Shown: one piece after another, positions 48,514 to 56,445 of the stretch
Position numbering within the stretch: position 1 is the first letter of the stretch
Layout of the letters: each line of letters starts with the position of its first letter
NCBI RefSeq assembly: GCF_007752535.1
Contig: NZ_CP036426.1
Span: 6,138,001 to 6,202,000, forward strand
Direction: 5' to 3'
From: Tautonia plasticadhaerens
GTDB taxonomy: Bacteria > Planctomycetota > Planctomycetia > Isosphaerales > Isosphaeraceae
DNA: 64,000 nt
Notes under the pieces: generated by a model
Databases searched by the model: none
The model's input: the letters and a program-made list of their open reading frames with translations, nothing else
Told to the model about the DNA's origin: nothing
Translations under genes and position numbers: made by a program

Positions 48514-48639
48514 TTCGCATCTCCGCGATCGTTCGATCGAGCCGGACTCGACCCCCCGATCCCCCGATCCCGGGGCCCATGCCCAGGGGGATCGGGGCCC
48601 GCCCAGGCCCCGTCGATCCGGCTCGCCCGGCCCGGGAGG

Positions 48640-48936
48640 TCAAGATTTCCCCGAGCAAGACTCCCCTTCGAGCGCCGTCTTCTTCTCGGTGATCACCGGG
48701 CATTTCGGCGATTCCTCCGCGTTCAGCGGGGTGAACTCCTTCCACTCGTCCGGGACGTTGTCCTCGTGGAAGATCGCCTCGACCGGGCACTCCGGGACGC
48801 ATGCCTCGCAGTCGATGCACTCGTCCGGGTGGATGAACAGCATCTGGGCCCCTTCGTAGAAGCAGTCCACGGGGCAGACGACCACGCAGTCGGTGTACTT
48901 GCAGTCGAAGCATGGCTCGCAGACGATGTGGGCCAC
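48640..48936 (-). CDS. fdxA: FdxA-type 7Fe ferredoxin
   Basis: I chose the GTG at 48934-48936, because AAGGAGCGG lies 6 bases before it and the encoded start ([12 protein letters not shown]) matches the family; upstream in-frame sequence looks non-coding. The 98-residue protein carries the [3Fe-4S]/[4Fe-4S] signature [21 protein letters not shown], followed by [20 protein letters not shown]. The C-terminal extension ([18 protein letters not shown]) is typical of FdxA. It is a cytoplasmic low-potential electron carrier. It is monocistronic and convergent with the giant gene. Confidence 0.93.
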   Translation of the reverse strand: MAHIVCEPCFDCKYTDCVVVCPVDCFYEGAQMLFIHPDECIDCEACVPECPVEAIFHEDNVPDEWKEFTPLNAEESPKCPVITEKKTALEGESCSGKS

Positions 48937-49010
48937 GTTCCGCTCCTTCAATTTTTTTCGCGCGTTGGGATTGGCGTCCGATTCGACCGGACGGCCGGCA
49001 GTCGACCCAA

Positions 49011-49016
49011 AGTGTA
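49011..49016 (-). promoter_or_regulatory. Possible -10 element for fdxA
   Basis: On the minus strand TACACT lies 75 bases upstream of the GTG start, after a run of A residues (GCAAAAACGC). A -35 at the right distance is poor (GTGCAC). Confidence 0.35.
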
Positions 49017-49146
49017 GCGTTTTTGCAAGTCCCGTGCACGACGAGCCCAACGCAAAGGGGCTTCGGACCCAACCCCACGCGGGAATCCCCCCACATCCCC
49101 CCGGCCCGCGGCCGGGCGATCCCGATCGGAATCGCCCGTCGCTTCC

Positions 49147-49176
49147 TTGACGGCCCCTCGCGCTTCGCTCTAGGTT
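49147..49176 (+). promoter_or_regulatory. Sigma-70-like promoter for the DUF1549/DUF1501 genes
   Basis: TTGACG (49147-49152, five of six -35 matches) and TAGGTT (49171-49176) are spaced by 18 bases. The element lies 83 bases before the ATG at 49260. Confidence 0.45.
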
Positions 49177-49259
49177 AAAGAAACGATGGAGAATCGATCA
49201 GGGCCGCTCGTTCGGTCCCCCGTCGTGCCCTCGACGCCACCCTCCCGACCGAGAGGAGC

Positions 49260-51767
49260 ATGATCGTGACCGCCGAATCGACCCGGATCCCGTCCCGGCT
49301 CGCCCTCCTGGTGCCGATCGGCGTCCTCCTGCTGCTGCCGGGGATGACACCGCGGGCCGACGCGGGTTCCCGGCCGTCTCCCTTCTCCCTGTCGATCGAG
49401 CCCTCCGCGATCGAACTGTCCGACCCGTCCGACCGCCGGCAAGTCGTGGTGACGGCGATCGCCGGGGACGGGTCCCAGATCGACGCGACCGGGGAGGCGA
49501 CCTTCGCCGTGGATCCCCCCGACGTGGCCCGGGTCTCCGGGTCGGGGGTCGTCACGCCGGGTGATGGCGGGAAGGCGAGGCTCATCGTTCGGCTAGGTTC
49601 GGATCGGGCCGAGGCGTCGATCACGGTCGCCCCGGCGACGCCTCGCCGGGAGGTGAGCTACCGCCAGGACGTCGCGGCGGTGCTCTCGAAGGCCGGGTGC
49701 AACATGGGCCCCTGCCACGGGAACCTGACCGGGAAGGGCGGCTTCAAGCTCACCCTCCGGGGGGACGACCCCGGGTTCGACCTCCTCGCCATGACCCGGG
49801 ACCTCTACGGGCGCCGGGTCGACACCGCCGACCCCAATTCCAGCCTCCTGCTGAAGAAGCCGCTCGGCCAGATCCCGCACGAGGGCGGCCGCCGATTCTC
49901 CCCCGCCGACCCCGAAGCCGAGATCCTCCGCTCCTGGATCGCCTCCGGATGCCGGGATGACCTGGGCTCCGTCCCCGGGCTGATCGGCCTCTCGATCTTC
50001 CCGAGTTCCCGGATCAACGCCTCGCCCGGCCGGACCCAGCAACTCGCCGTGACCGCGACCTTCGCCGACGGCTCGACCCGGGACGTGACCCGGCTCGCCG
50101 CCTTCGACGTGGACGAGCCGACCGAGGTCGAGGTCTCCCCCTCCGGGCTCGTCCGCCGGGCCGAGCCGGGGGAGTCGGTCGTCTCGGCCCGATACCTCGG
50201 CCGACACGCCATCTCCCGGCTCGCCTTCCTGCCCGACCGCCCCGGGTTCGCCTGGGACGGCCCCTCGCCCCGATCCGAGATCGACGAGGCGGTCTTCTCC
50301 AAGCTCGAATCCCTGAAGATCCACCCCTCGCCGGCCGCCCCGGATCACGTCTTCCTCCGCCGCGCTTACCTCGACGCCATCGGCGTCCTGCCGACCCCCG
50401 AGGAGGCCCGGGCGTTCCTCCGGAGCGAAGACCCCGAGAAACGGGACCGACTCGTCGACCGGCTCCTCGAACGCCCCGAGTTCGCCGATTTCTGGGCCTT
50501 GAAGTGGGCCGACCTCCTCCGCAACGAGGAGAAGACGATGGGGCCGAAGGGGGTCTGGGCGTTCCGCCGCTGGCTCCGGGACCGGATCGCCGCCGACGCG
50601 CCGCTGACCGACCTAGCCGAGGAGCTGATCACCGGCTCCGGCTCCTCCTGGGCCAACCCCCCCGCCAGCTTCTACCGCACGAACCGCGACCCCGAAACCT
50701 GCGCCGAGAGTTTCGGCCAGATCTTCCTCGGCGTCCGCCTCCAGTGCGCCCGGTGCCACAACCACCCGTTCGACTCCTGGACCCAGGACGACTACTACGG
50801 CCTCGCCGCCGCCTTCGCCAACGTCGAGCGGAAGGAGGTGAACAACGAGCGGCGGGACCGCCTGAACACCCACGAGATCAACGGGGACGTGCTCATCCAC
50901 CTCGACGGCCGCCCTCGGATGCGACAGCCCGTCTCCGGGGAACGCCTCGACCCGGCCGCACCGGGCGGCGGCCCGCTCGACGTCGGCCCCGACGGCGACG
51001 CCCGTGTCGCCCTCGCCCGCTGGCTGACCGATTCCGACCGCCAGTTCGCGCGCAACATGGCCAACCGCATCTGGTTCCACATGCTCGGCCGGGGGGTGGT
51101 CGAGCCGGTCGACGACTTCCGCGCCTCGAACCCGCCCAGCAACCCCGAGCTGCTCGACGCCCTCACGGCCCGGTTCGTCGCCGGAGGCCACCGGATCCGG
51201 CCACTCGTCCGGGAGATCATGACCTCCCGGGTCTATGGGCTCGATTCCGCCCCCCGGCCGACCAACGCCGAGGACGAGTCCAACTTCGCCCGATCCCGCA
51301 TCAGGCTCCTGCCGGCCGAGGTCCTGCTCGACGCCATCGGCGCGGCCCTCGGCCGACCCGCCGACCTCGACGGGCCACCCCCCGGCACCCGGGCCGTCTC
51401 CCTCGCGGGGGCGAACACCGGCCCCGAGTTCCTCGACACGTTCGGCAAGCCCGACCGCCTGCTCACCTGCGAGTGCGAACGATCCGAGGAGACCACCCTC
51501 GCCCAGGCCTTTCAGCTCATCAACGGCGGGACCGTCCGCGCCATCCTCGAGGCCCCGGACAACCGCCTCGGCCTCCTGCTCGACTCGGGGATGCCCGACG
51601 GGGAGATCCTGGCCGAGCTTTACCTCGCCTCCCTCGGCCGGGAGCCCTCCCCCGAGGAACTCTGGGGGGCCCTGGCCCACCTCGACTCGACCGGGGACCG
51701 GCGCCTCGCCTGGGAGGACGTCTCCTGGGCGATCATCAACAGCAAGGAATTCCTCCTGCGTCGCTAG
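49260..51767 (+). CDS. BIG2/DUF1549/DUF1553 (planctomycete cytochrome-like) protein
   Basis: This 835-residue protein starts at the ATG at 49260 behind GAGAGGAG. It has a signal peptide (LALLVPIGVLLLLPGM, cleavage near RADAG). Residues about 45-125 are a BIG2 Ig-like domain. The next part holds the heme-like CX4CH motif CNMGPCHGN (about residue 148), then a second BIG2 domain (about 245-330). DUF1549 (about 350-560) carries CARCHNHPFDSW, and DUF1553 (about 585-810) carries NRIWFHMLGRG and the conserved CECERS segment. This family is abundant in planctomycetes, always near DUF1501 genes as here; its function is unproven, possibly envelope-associated redox or glycan work. Confidence 0.93.
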   Translation: MIVTAESTRIPSRLALLVPIGVLLLLPGMTPRADAGSRPSPFSLSIEPSAIELSDPSDRRQVVVTAIAGDGSQIDATGEATFAVDPPDVARVSGSGVVTPGDGGKARLIVRLGSDRAEASITVAPATPRREVSYRQDVAAVLSKAGCNMGPCHGNLTGKGGFKLTLRGDDPGFDLLAMTRDLYGRRVDTADPNSSLLLKKPLGQIPHEGGRRFSPADPEAEILRSWIASGCRDDLGSVPGLIGLSIFPSSRINASPGRTQQLAVTATFADGSTRDVTRLAAFDVDEPTEVEVSPSGLVRRAEPGESVVSARYLGRHAISRLAFLPDRPGFAWDGPSPRSEIDEAVFSKLESLKIHPSPAAPDHVFLRRAYLDAIGVLPTPEEARAFLRSEDPEKRDRLVDRLLERPEFADFWALKWADLLRNEEKTMGPKGVWAFRRWLRDRIAADAPLTDLAEELITGSGSSWANPPASFYRTNRDPETCAESFGQIFLGVRLQCARCHNHPFDSWTQDDYYGLAAAFANVERKEVNNERRDRLNTHEINGDVLIHLDGRPRMRQPVSGERLDPAAPGGGPLDVGPDGDARVALARWLTDSDRQFARNMANRIWFHMLGRGVVEPVDDFRASNPPSNPELLDALTARFVAGGHRIRPLVREIMTSRVYGLDSAPRPTNAEDESNFARSRIRLLPAEVLLDAIGAALGRPADLDGPPPGTRAVSLAGANTGPEFLDTFGKPDRLLTCECERSEETTLAQAFQLINGGTVRAILEAPDNRLGLLLDSGMPDGEILAELYLASLGREPSPEELWGALAHLDSTGDRRLAWEDVSWAIINSKEFLLRR

Positions 51768-51812
51768 TCGAGCCCCGTCCCGAGTCGAGTCGAGCCCGAG
51801 AGGAATCCCCCC

Positions 51813-53195
51813 ATGAATCGCGGCTGCCCCGACTTCCAGGCGACCTGCCGGATGACCCGCCGGAGCCTCCTCCGCGTCGGCGCCGCCGGGCTGTCGAGCC
51901 TCACCCTGCCCGGCCTCCTCCGCGCCTCGTCGGGGGGGGACGGCCGCCCCTCGCCCGCCCGGAACGTCATCTTCCTGCATCAGTTCGGCGGTCCGAGCCA
52001 CATCGACACCTTCGACCTGAAGCCGGACGCGCCGTCGGGCATCCGGGGCGAGTTCGCCCCGATCGCCTCGGCCGTCCCCGGAGTGAACGTCTGCGAGCAC
52101 CTGCCGAACTTCGCCGGGGTCCTGGACAAGGTGGCCCAGGTCCGATCCGTCCACCACCGGATGAAGAACCACAACTCGGCGAGCTACTACAGCCTCACCG
52201 GGCACGCCCCGCCGCTCGACGACATCCGGCTCCGGGACACCCAGGAGCTGTTCCCCTCCTACGGCTCCGTGGTCTCGAAGCTCCGGCCGAGCGACGACCC
52301 GGCGATCCCCTCGTTCGTCTCCTACCCCCACGTCCTCCGGGACGGCAGCGTCACCCCCGGCCAGCACGCCAGCTTCCTGGGCAAGCCCTACGACCCGTTC
52401 TTCATCGCCCAGGATCCCAGCGACCCCGGCTTCCGCCTCCCGGAGCTGGAACTGCCCGAATCGACCCCGCTGGGCCGACTCGAAGACCGTCGCGGCCTGC
52501 TCGAACTGATCGACCGGCAGGCCAGCCTGCTCGAATACGACGCCACCGCCCGTGGCATCGACGACTTCTACGGCCGGGCCCTCTCCATGCTCGCCTCCCC
52601 CCGGGTGAAGCGGGCCTTCGACCTCGGCGAGGAGCCCGATTCGCTCCGGGATCGCTACGGGCGGACCACGTACGGCCAGTCCTGCCTGCTCGCCCGCCGC
52701 CTGGTCGAGGCCGGCGTCCGCTTCGTGACCGTCTACTTCTCCCGCACCATCGGCGGCAACGGCGCCAACGGCTGGGACACCCACCAGGACAACTTCAACG
52801 ACCTGAAGGACCGCCTCCTCCCCATCACCGACCAGACCGTGCCGACCCTCATCCGCGACCTCGACGCCCGGGGCCTGCTCGACGAGACCCTCGTCGTCTG
52901 GATGGGAGAGTTCGGCCGAGGGCCCAGGATTGGCGACCGGGACGGCAAGGGCCGCAACCACTGGCCCTCGTGCTACACCGTCCTCTTCGCGGGCGGGGGG
53001 ACGACCGGGGGTGCCGTCTTCGGCTCCAGCGACCGCATCGGCGCCTATCCCGACACCGATCCCGTGCCGCTCGAACGCATCGGGGCCACCATGTACCACG
53101 CCCTCGGCATCGACCCGGCGACCGAGGTCCACGACCGCCTCAACCGCCCCCTGCCCATCGCCGCCGACCGGGCGATCACCGAGATTTTCTCATGA
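51813..53195 (+). CDS. DUF1501 protein with Tat signal
   Basis: This 460-residue protein is the usual partner of DUF1549/DUF1553 proteins. The Tat motif RRSLLRVGAAG (residues 16-26) is followed by a hydrophobic stretch, so it is exported folded. The domain is sulfatase/alkaline-phosphatase-like in outline: IFLHQFGGPSHIDTFDLKPD, NSASYYSLTGHAPP, ANGWDTHQDNFNDLKDRLL and the metal-site-like WMGEFGRGPRIGDRDGKGRNHW near the C-terminus. Biochemical function is not established. It lies 45 bp after the DUF1549 gene and its stop overlaps the next ATG. Confidence 0.93.
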   Translation: MNRGCPDFQATCRMTRRSLLRVGAAGLSSLTLPGLLRASSGGDGRPSPARNVIFLHQFGGPSHIDTFDLKPDAPSGIRGEFAPIASAVPGVNVCEHLPNFAGVLDKVAQVRSVHHRMKNHNSASYYSLTGHAPPLDDIRLRDTQELFPSYGSVVSKLRPSDDPAIPSFVSYPHVLRDGSVTPGQHASFLGKPYDPFFIAQDPSDPGFRLPELELPESTPLGRLEDRRGLLELIDRQASLLEYDATARGIDDFYGRALSMLASPRVKRAFDLGEEPDSLRDRYGRTTYGQSCLLARRLVEAGVRFVTVYFSRTIGGNGANGWDTHQDNFNDLKDRLLPITDQTVPTLIRDLDARGLLDETLVVWMGEFGRGPRIGDRDGKGRNHWPSCYTVLFAGGGTTGGAVFGSSDRIGAYPDTDPVPLERIGATMYHALGIDPATEVHDRLNRPLPIAADRAITEIFS

Positions 53196-53530
53196 GCGAA
53201 CCCCCGACCGACATCCGGGCCCATCAAGGCGAACAGGCCCTCGAACTCGCCTGGGACGACGTGGGCGCCTCCCTCGTCCCCTATCGCTTCATTCGCTCCG
53301 AATGCCCCTGCGCCTCCTGCAAGGACGAGTGGACCGGCGAGCGCATCCTCGACCCGGGCTCCATCCGCCCCGACCTCCGCATCGAGTCGATGGAGCCGAT
53401 CGGCAATTACGCCGTCCGGCTCGCCTGGGACGACGGCCACTCCTCGGGCCTCTACACCTGGACCCACCTCCGCAACCTCGCCGACCGGCACGAGGGCCGG
53501 GCCCCGAGCCCGTCGGGCGCTCCCGATTGA
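53192..53530 (+). CDS. DUF971 (GBBH-like N-terminal) domain protein
   Basis: The ATG at 53192 overlaps the DUF1501 stop (ATGA), so it is translationally coupled. The 112-residue protein is one DUF971/PF06155 domain: LELAWDDVGASLVPYRFIR, the Cys pair in SECPCASCKDEWTG, IGNYAVRLAWDDGHSSGLYTWTHLR. The domain is also the N-terminal zinc-binding part of gamma-butyrobetaine hydroxylase and occurs alone near Fe-S and Mrp/ApbC-type proteins. The CPCASC cysteines suggest metal binding. Its tie to DUF1501 here is not one I know as a standard pairing. Confidence 0.88.
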   Translation: MSEPPTDIRAHQGEQALELAWDDVGASLVPYRFIRSECPCASCKDEWTGERILDPGSIRPDLRIESMEPIGNYAVRLAWDDGHSSGLYTWTHLRNLADRHEGRAPSPSGAPD

Positions 53531-53678
53531 TCCCGGGGACGACCGAGTTCCGCGCCTCCCGCACGGCCCCGGATCGGGCCTGGGGGCTAGAGGACGGGGA
53601 AAACGCGATCGGGCCCAAGGTCCCGCGCGCGGCCATCGATCCGGGGACCGCGAAGATCCGAGTCCCGCTCCCCCCGGA

Positions 53679-54320
53679 TCACTTCCCGGACGACGCCTCC
53701 CGACGCGATTCCGGGCGGGCCTCGATCAGCCCCTTCAGCTCCCGCACCTCGGCCCGGAGGGCCCGGACCTCGTCGAGGAGCAAGAGCATCGGGTCGGCGG
53801 CCGAGTTCTCCGATTCCTTCGAGGTGATCAGGAGCAACCCTTCCGGCAGGACTTCGTAGACGAGGTCGAGCTGGTCGAGCATCAGCCTGAGGGTCGTTTT
53901 GAGCGGGATCCCTTCCAGGGAGATGCGGATCGGCGACTGGAGGCTCTGCTCCGCATCCTGGAGGCCGATTTCATCGACGTAGATCGGGATCCCTTGCTCC
54001 ATCCCTCCTTCCGCCTCCGCTGTCGCCTGGCGAATGTACTCGAGCGCATCCCCGAGCGGCGTGTCGGAGTCGAAGGGCATCGTGATCGGCCGGTCCAGCA
54101 ATCCGGTGATCCGGACGGCCGCCTCGCTGTAGGGGATCGCGACGTGGATCCGTGGCGCCGGGCCTTCGGCCGGATCGGGAGGAACGGCCTGGCCGAACCC
54201 GCCCCCCGCACCACCGAACTGGGCCGAGGTCGGTCGATGCGACCCGATCGTCAGGACCAGGATCGAACCGATCAGCAGCCAGCCGAGTCGCACCGATCGT
54301 CCCATCGAACCACCCCCCAT
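53679..54320 (-). CDS. Exported secretin-N/STN-like domain protein
   Basis: The start could be the ATG at 54318-54320 or the one at 54303-54305; both precede a clear signal peptide (LGWLLIGSILVLTIG, cleavage near TSAQF). From 54320 it has 213 residues. Residues about 90-165 (TPLGDALEYIRQ, IPIYVDEIGLQDAE, ISLEGIPLKTTLRLMLDQL, YEVLPEGLLLITSKE) form the beta-alpha-beta fold of short secretin N domains, common as free proteins in planctomycetes. The C-terminal helix (MLLLLDEVRALRAEVRELKGL) is a probable coiled coil. A periplasmic role is likely; the partner is unknown. Confidence 0.8.
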   Translation of the reverse strand: MGGGSMGRSVRLGWLLIGSILVLTIGSHRPTSAQFGGAGGGFGQAVPPDPAEGPAPRIHVAIPYSEAAVRITGLLDRPITMPFDSDTPLGDALEYIRQATAEAEGGMEQGIPIYVDEIGLQDAEQSLQSPIRISLEGIPLKTTLRLMLDQLDLVYEVLPEGLLLITSKESENSAADPMLLLLDEVRALRAEVRELKGLIEARPESRREASSGK

Positions 54321-54434
54321 CGGTAAATCCCCGCCGTGACTGGGCGACCGAGTCCGTCCCCCGGTCACCCCCGGCGCCGTCTCATGGTGGGGCGCGGGCC
54401 GATGTACATCAAGTCTTTTCCAACTGATCCCGAG

Positions 54435-55457
54435 ATGTCCACCTCGCCTCCCCGGCTCACCGTCGCCCTGCCCACCTTCAACGGCGGTCGCCACTTCGCC
54501 GAGACGCTCCGGGCCATCCTCGACCAGTCCGGCGTCGAATACGACCTCGTGATCTGCGACGACCGGTCCGACGACGACACCCTCCCCCTCGCCCGTCGGC
54601 TTGCCGGAGACCGGGCCCGGATCGAGGTCAATCCCGAGCGCCTCGGCCTCGCCGGGAACTGGAACCGCTGCGCCGAGCTTGCCCGGACCCCGCTGCTGGC
54701 GATCGTCCACCAGGACGACCTCCTGCTCCCCGACCATCTCGCGTCCCACTCGGCCGCCTTCGACCGAATCCCCGATCTCGGCATGACGGTCGGTGCCGCC
54801 GAGGTCATCGACGAGCAGGGCTGCCCGATCCCGCCCGCCGTCATCGAGCGTCCGAGCCTCGGCCCGACCGATCGGGTCTACCCGCCGGGCGGTTTCGTCG
54901 CCGAGCTGTCACGCCCCAACCCTGTCCGCTGCTCGGCCGTCGTCCTTCGCCGTCGGGCGTTGCTCGACTCGGGGGGTTTTGACCCGTCCTATCGATATGC
55001 CGTCGACTGGGAGTGCTGGATCCGCCTCTCCCGGCGATGGCCGGTCGCCTGGCTCGCCCGGCCGACGGTCGCCGTCCGCTGGCACTCCGGCAGCGAAACC
55101 CACCGCTTCCGGCGCGGCTCCGACGACCTCGACGAGGTCTCCCGCGTGCTCGACCTCGCCCTCGAAACCGAAGCGCACGTGCTGGAGCATCCTCGGGCCT
55201 CCCGACGAGACGCCGACCGATTCCTCTCCCGAGCCTACCTGAACCGCTCCCTCGACGCCCTCCACGCCGGGGACGCCCCCCTCGCCCGGCGCTGCCTCCG
55301 CCGCGCCCTCGCGCTCCGACCCGCCCTGCTCGGCGCCATGGCGAGGGACCCCCGCCTCGCCGCCCAGATGGCCGCTCTCGCCCTCGCCCCCCGTTGGGCC
55401 TCCCGCCGCTTCGGCCGACCCGCCCCGGCCGACCGACCCATTTCCGGGCCCAAGTGA
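54435..55457 (+). CDS. Family 2 glycosyltransferase
   Basis: I chose the ATG at 54435, which starts 7 residues before the typical GT-A opening RLTVALPTFNGG; ATGs at 54384 and 54402 are possible. The 340-residue protein has the nucleotide-sugar segments YDLVICDDRSDDDT and GLAGNWNRC, and the metal-binding VHQDD in the DXD position. The YRYAVDWECWIRLS motif places the acceptor/catalytic Asp-Trp-Glu region (like EDxE/W). The last 80 residues are helical and Arg/Ala-rich, without membrane helices. It is a cytoplasmic transferase of unknown product; no polysaccharide genes are adjacent. Confidence 0.9.
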   Translation: MSTSPPRLTVALPTFNGGRHFAETLRAILDQSGVEYDLVICDDRSDDDTLPLARRLAGDRARIEVNPERLGLAGNWNRCAELARTPLLAIVHQDDLLLPDHLASHSAAFDRIPDLGMTVGAAEVIDEQGCPIPPAVIERPSLGPTDRVYPPGGFVAELSRPNPVRCSAVVLRRRALLDSGGFDPSYRYAVDWECWIRLSRRWPVAWLARPTVAVRWHSGSETHRFRRGSDDLDEVSRVLDLALETEAHVLEHPRASRRDADRFLSRAYLNRSLDALHAGDAPLARRCLRRALALRPALLGAMARDPRLAAQMAALALAPRWASRRFGRPAPADRPISGPK

Positions 55458-55726
55458 CTGGTTCGGGCCGATTTCCCGATCTTGTGGTCGTGCGGTCTTC
55501 ATCCGATCATCCCGATCGCCCCTGCATCAGGATCGCACCCCGACCGCGACCCTTCCCGAATCCTTCATCTCCAGCGCCCCCCGTCAGGACGCACCGGCGA
55601 GCGTGAGGACCCCGACGACCGATCCGGCAAGTCGACCCGAACCCCGATCTCCCGAAACGAACCAACACAATCACCCACAAACCCATTAAATGAATGCTTT
55701 TAAGTCAATCAAACCGTGGACTCCTT

Positions 55727-55766
55727 GGCGCACCAATGGCGCATCTGCGGCGCACTGGAGGCGCAT
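55727..55766 (+). repeat. Four GGCGCAY direct repeats at exact 11-bp period
   Basis: GGCGCAC (55727), GGCGCAT (55738), GGCGCAC (55749) and GGCGCAT (55760) start every 11 bases with unrelated 4-base spacers. A degenerate fifth unit, TGCGCGA, starts at 55771. Two more isolated copies occur at 56004 and 56193. The spacing puts all copies on one face of the helix. Confidence 0.8.
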
Positions 55767-55772
55767 CGAATG

Positions 55773-55794
55773 CGCGAGGGCTCGTCGCCTCGCG
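55773..55794. repeat. 7-bp inverted repeat after the array
   Basis: CGCGAGG (55773-55779) and CCTCGCG (55788-55794) with an 8-base loop directly follow the direct repeats. Confidence 0.5.
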
Positions 55795-55825
55795 GATCGA
55801 TCGAGTCGTGATTCGCCCTAATTCA

Positions 55826-55839
55826 ACCATAACTATGGT
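55826..55839. promoter_or_regulatory. Operator-like palindrome
   Basis: ACCATA (55826-55831) and TATGGT (55834-55839) are perfect inverted arms around AC. Its AT-rich arms stand out in this genome and may bind a dimeric regulator. Confidence 0.35.
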
Positions 55840-56370
55840 CCGACGATCGCATCAAGAAGTCGAACGTTTGCAGCACCGATGGCGATTAATGGCCCAGCTC
55901 GATCGCCGGGCGACCACCACCACGTCCCCCGAAACCAGTCAGGCATCATGGACGCAAATCATTTTAGCATAATAATTTCCGACGAACGAACTTTCCGTTT
56001 GGAGGCGCACCGAGCGAGATCGCCAGGAGATCGGCCGATGGGGGCGAACCCCCCTCGGCCGATCGGCCTCCCCACCCTCGGCAAGGCGGAGTCCGGCGGG
56101 ATCGAGGATCGCCTCGCCGAAACGAACCGGATGACCATCCCGCAACTTGTTTTCCTTCTATGAGATACGCCCAACGCTTCGGTAACGAAATTGGCGCACC
56201 GTGTGGTGAAACGGCCGTGCACCGGCACCGGTCCCGAGCCGGCCCCGGGCACGATCGCGGCATCGCCCGGCCCGATCCGCGACCTCCCGTCGTCCTCCAC
56301 GAGGGCCCAGGGCCAGGCGCATCGGCCGACGGAATCGGGAACGACCTCGAACCCGGGCCGTGCAAGGCCG

Positions 56371-56376
56371 TACAAT
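56371..56376 (+). promoter_or_regulatory. Possible -10 element for the YgiQ-type gene
   Basis: TACAAT at 56371-56376 lies 69 bases before the preferred ATG at 56446. TCGAAC (56347-56352), 18 bases upstream, is a weak -35. Confidence 0.35.
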
Positions 56377-56445
56377 ATCCTGTCCCGCATCGCCGACCCG
56401 TCCGGACCGCGGCTTCCCTCGAAACACGCCCTACGAACGATCAAC

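Larger units (their letters stand above)
48937..49259. other. Divergent intergenic region (ferredoxin / DUF1549)
   Basis: About 320 bp of control DNA with one candidate promoter for each direction (49011-49016 minus, 49147-49176 plus). No gene is seen. Confidence 0.5.
55458..56445. other. Gene-poor, locally AT-rich region
   Basis: Almost 1 kb without a supportable protein gene. Between 55640 and 56000 the GC content falls clearly below the flanks. Frames stay open at 55694-55972 and from 56160, but their translations look random. The stretch holds the phased repeat array, a hairpin, a small palindrome and a promoter-like TACAAT, all listed separately. It may be a regulatory region, an RNA gene, or a decayed insertion. 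Confidence 0.55.

Noticed and set aside
50504-53530. A 1008-residue plus-strand frame across the DUF1549 and DUF1501 genes.
   Set aside because: Only its last 112 residues (from 53192) look like protein, the DUF971 domain; the rest is an Arg/Pro-rich shadow of the two real genes in other frames.
55727-55766. Reading the GGCGCAY repeats as a CRISPR array.
   Set aside because: Repeats are 7 bases with 4-base spacers, far too short, and no cas genes are present.
55694-55972. A 92-residue frame in the AT-rich gap.
   Set aside because: No ribosome site, no hydrophobic or motif content, and it spans the repeat array and palindrome.
55640-56000. Considering the AT-rich island with repeats as the chromosomal replication origin.
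   Set aside because: No DnaA-box cluster of the TTWTNCACA type was found and dnaA/dnaN or other origin-linked genes are absent from the window.
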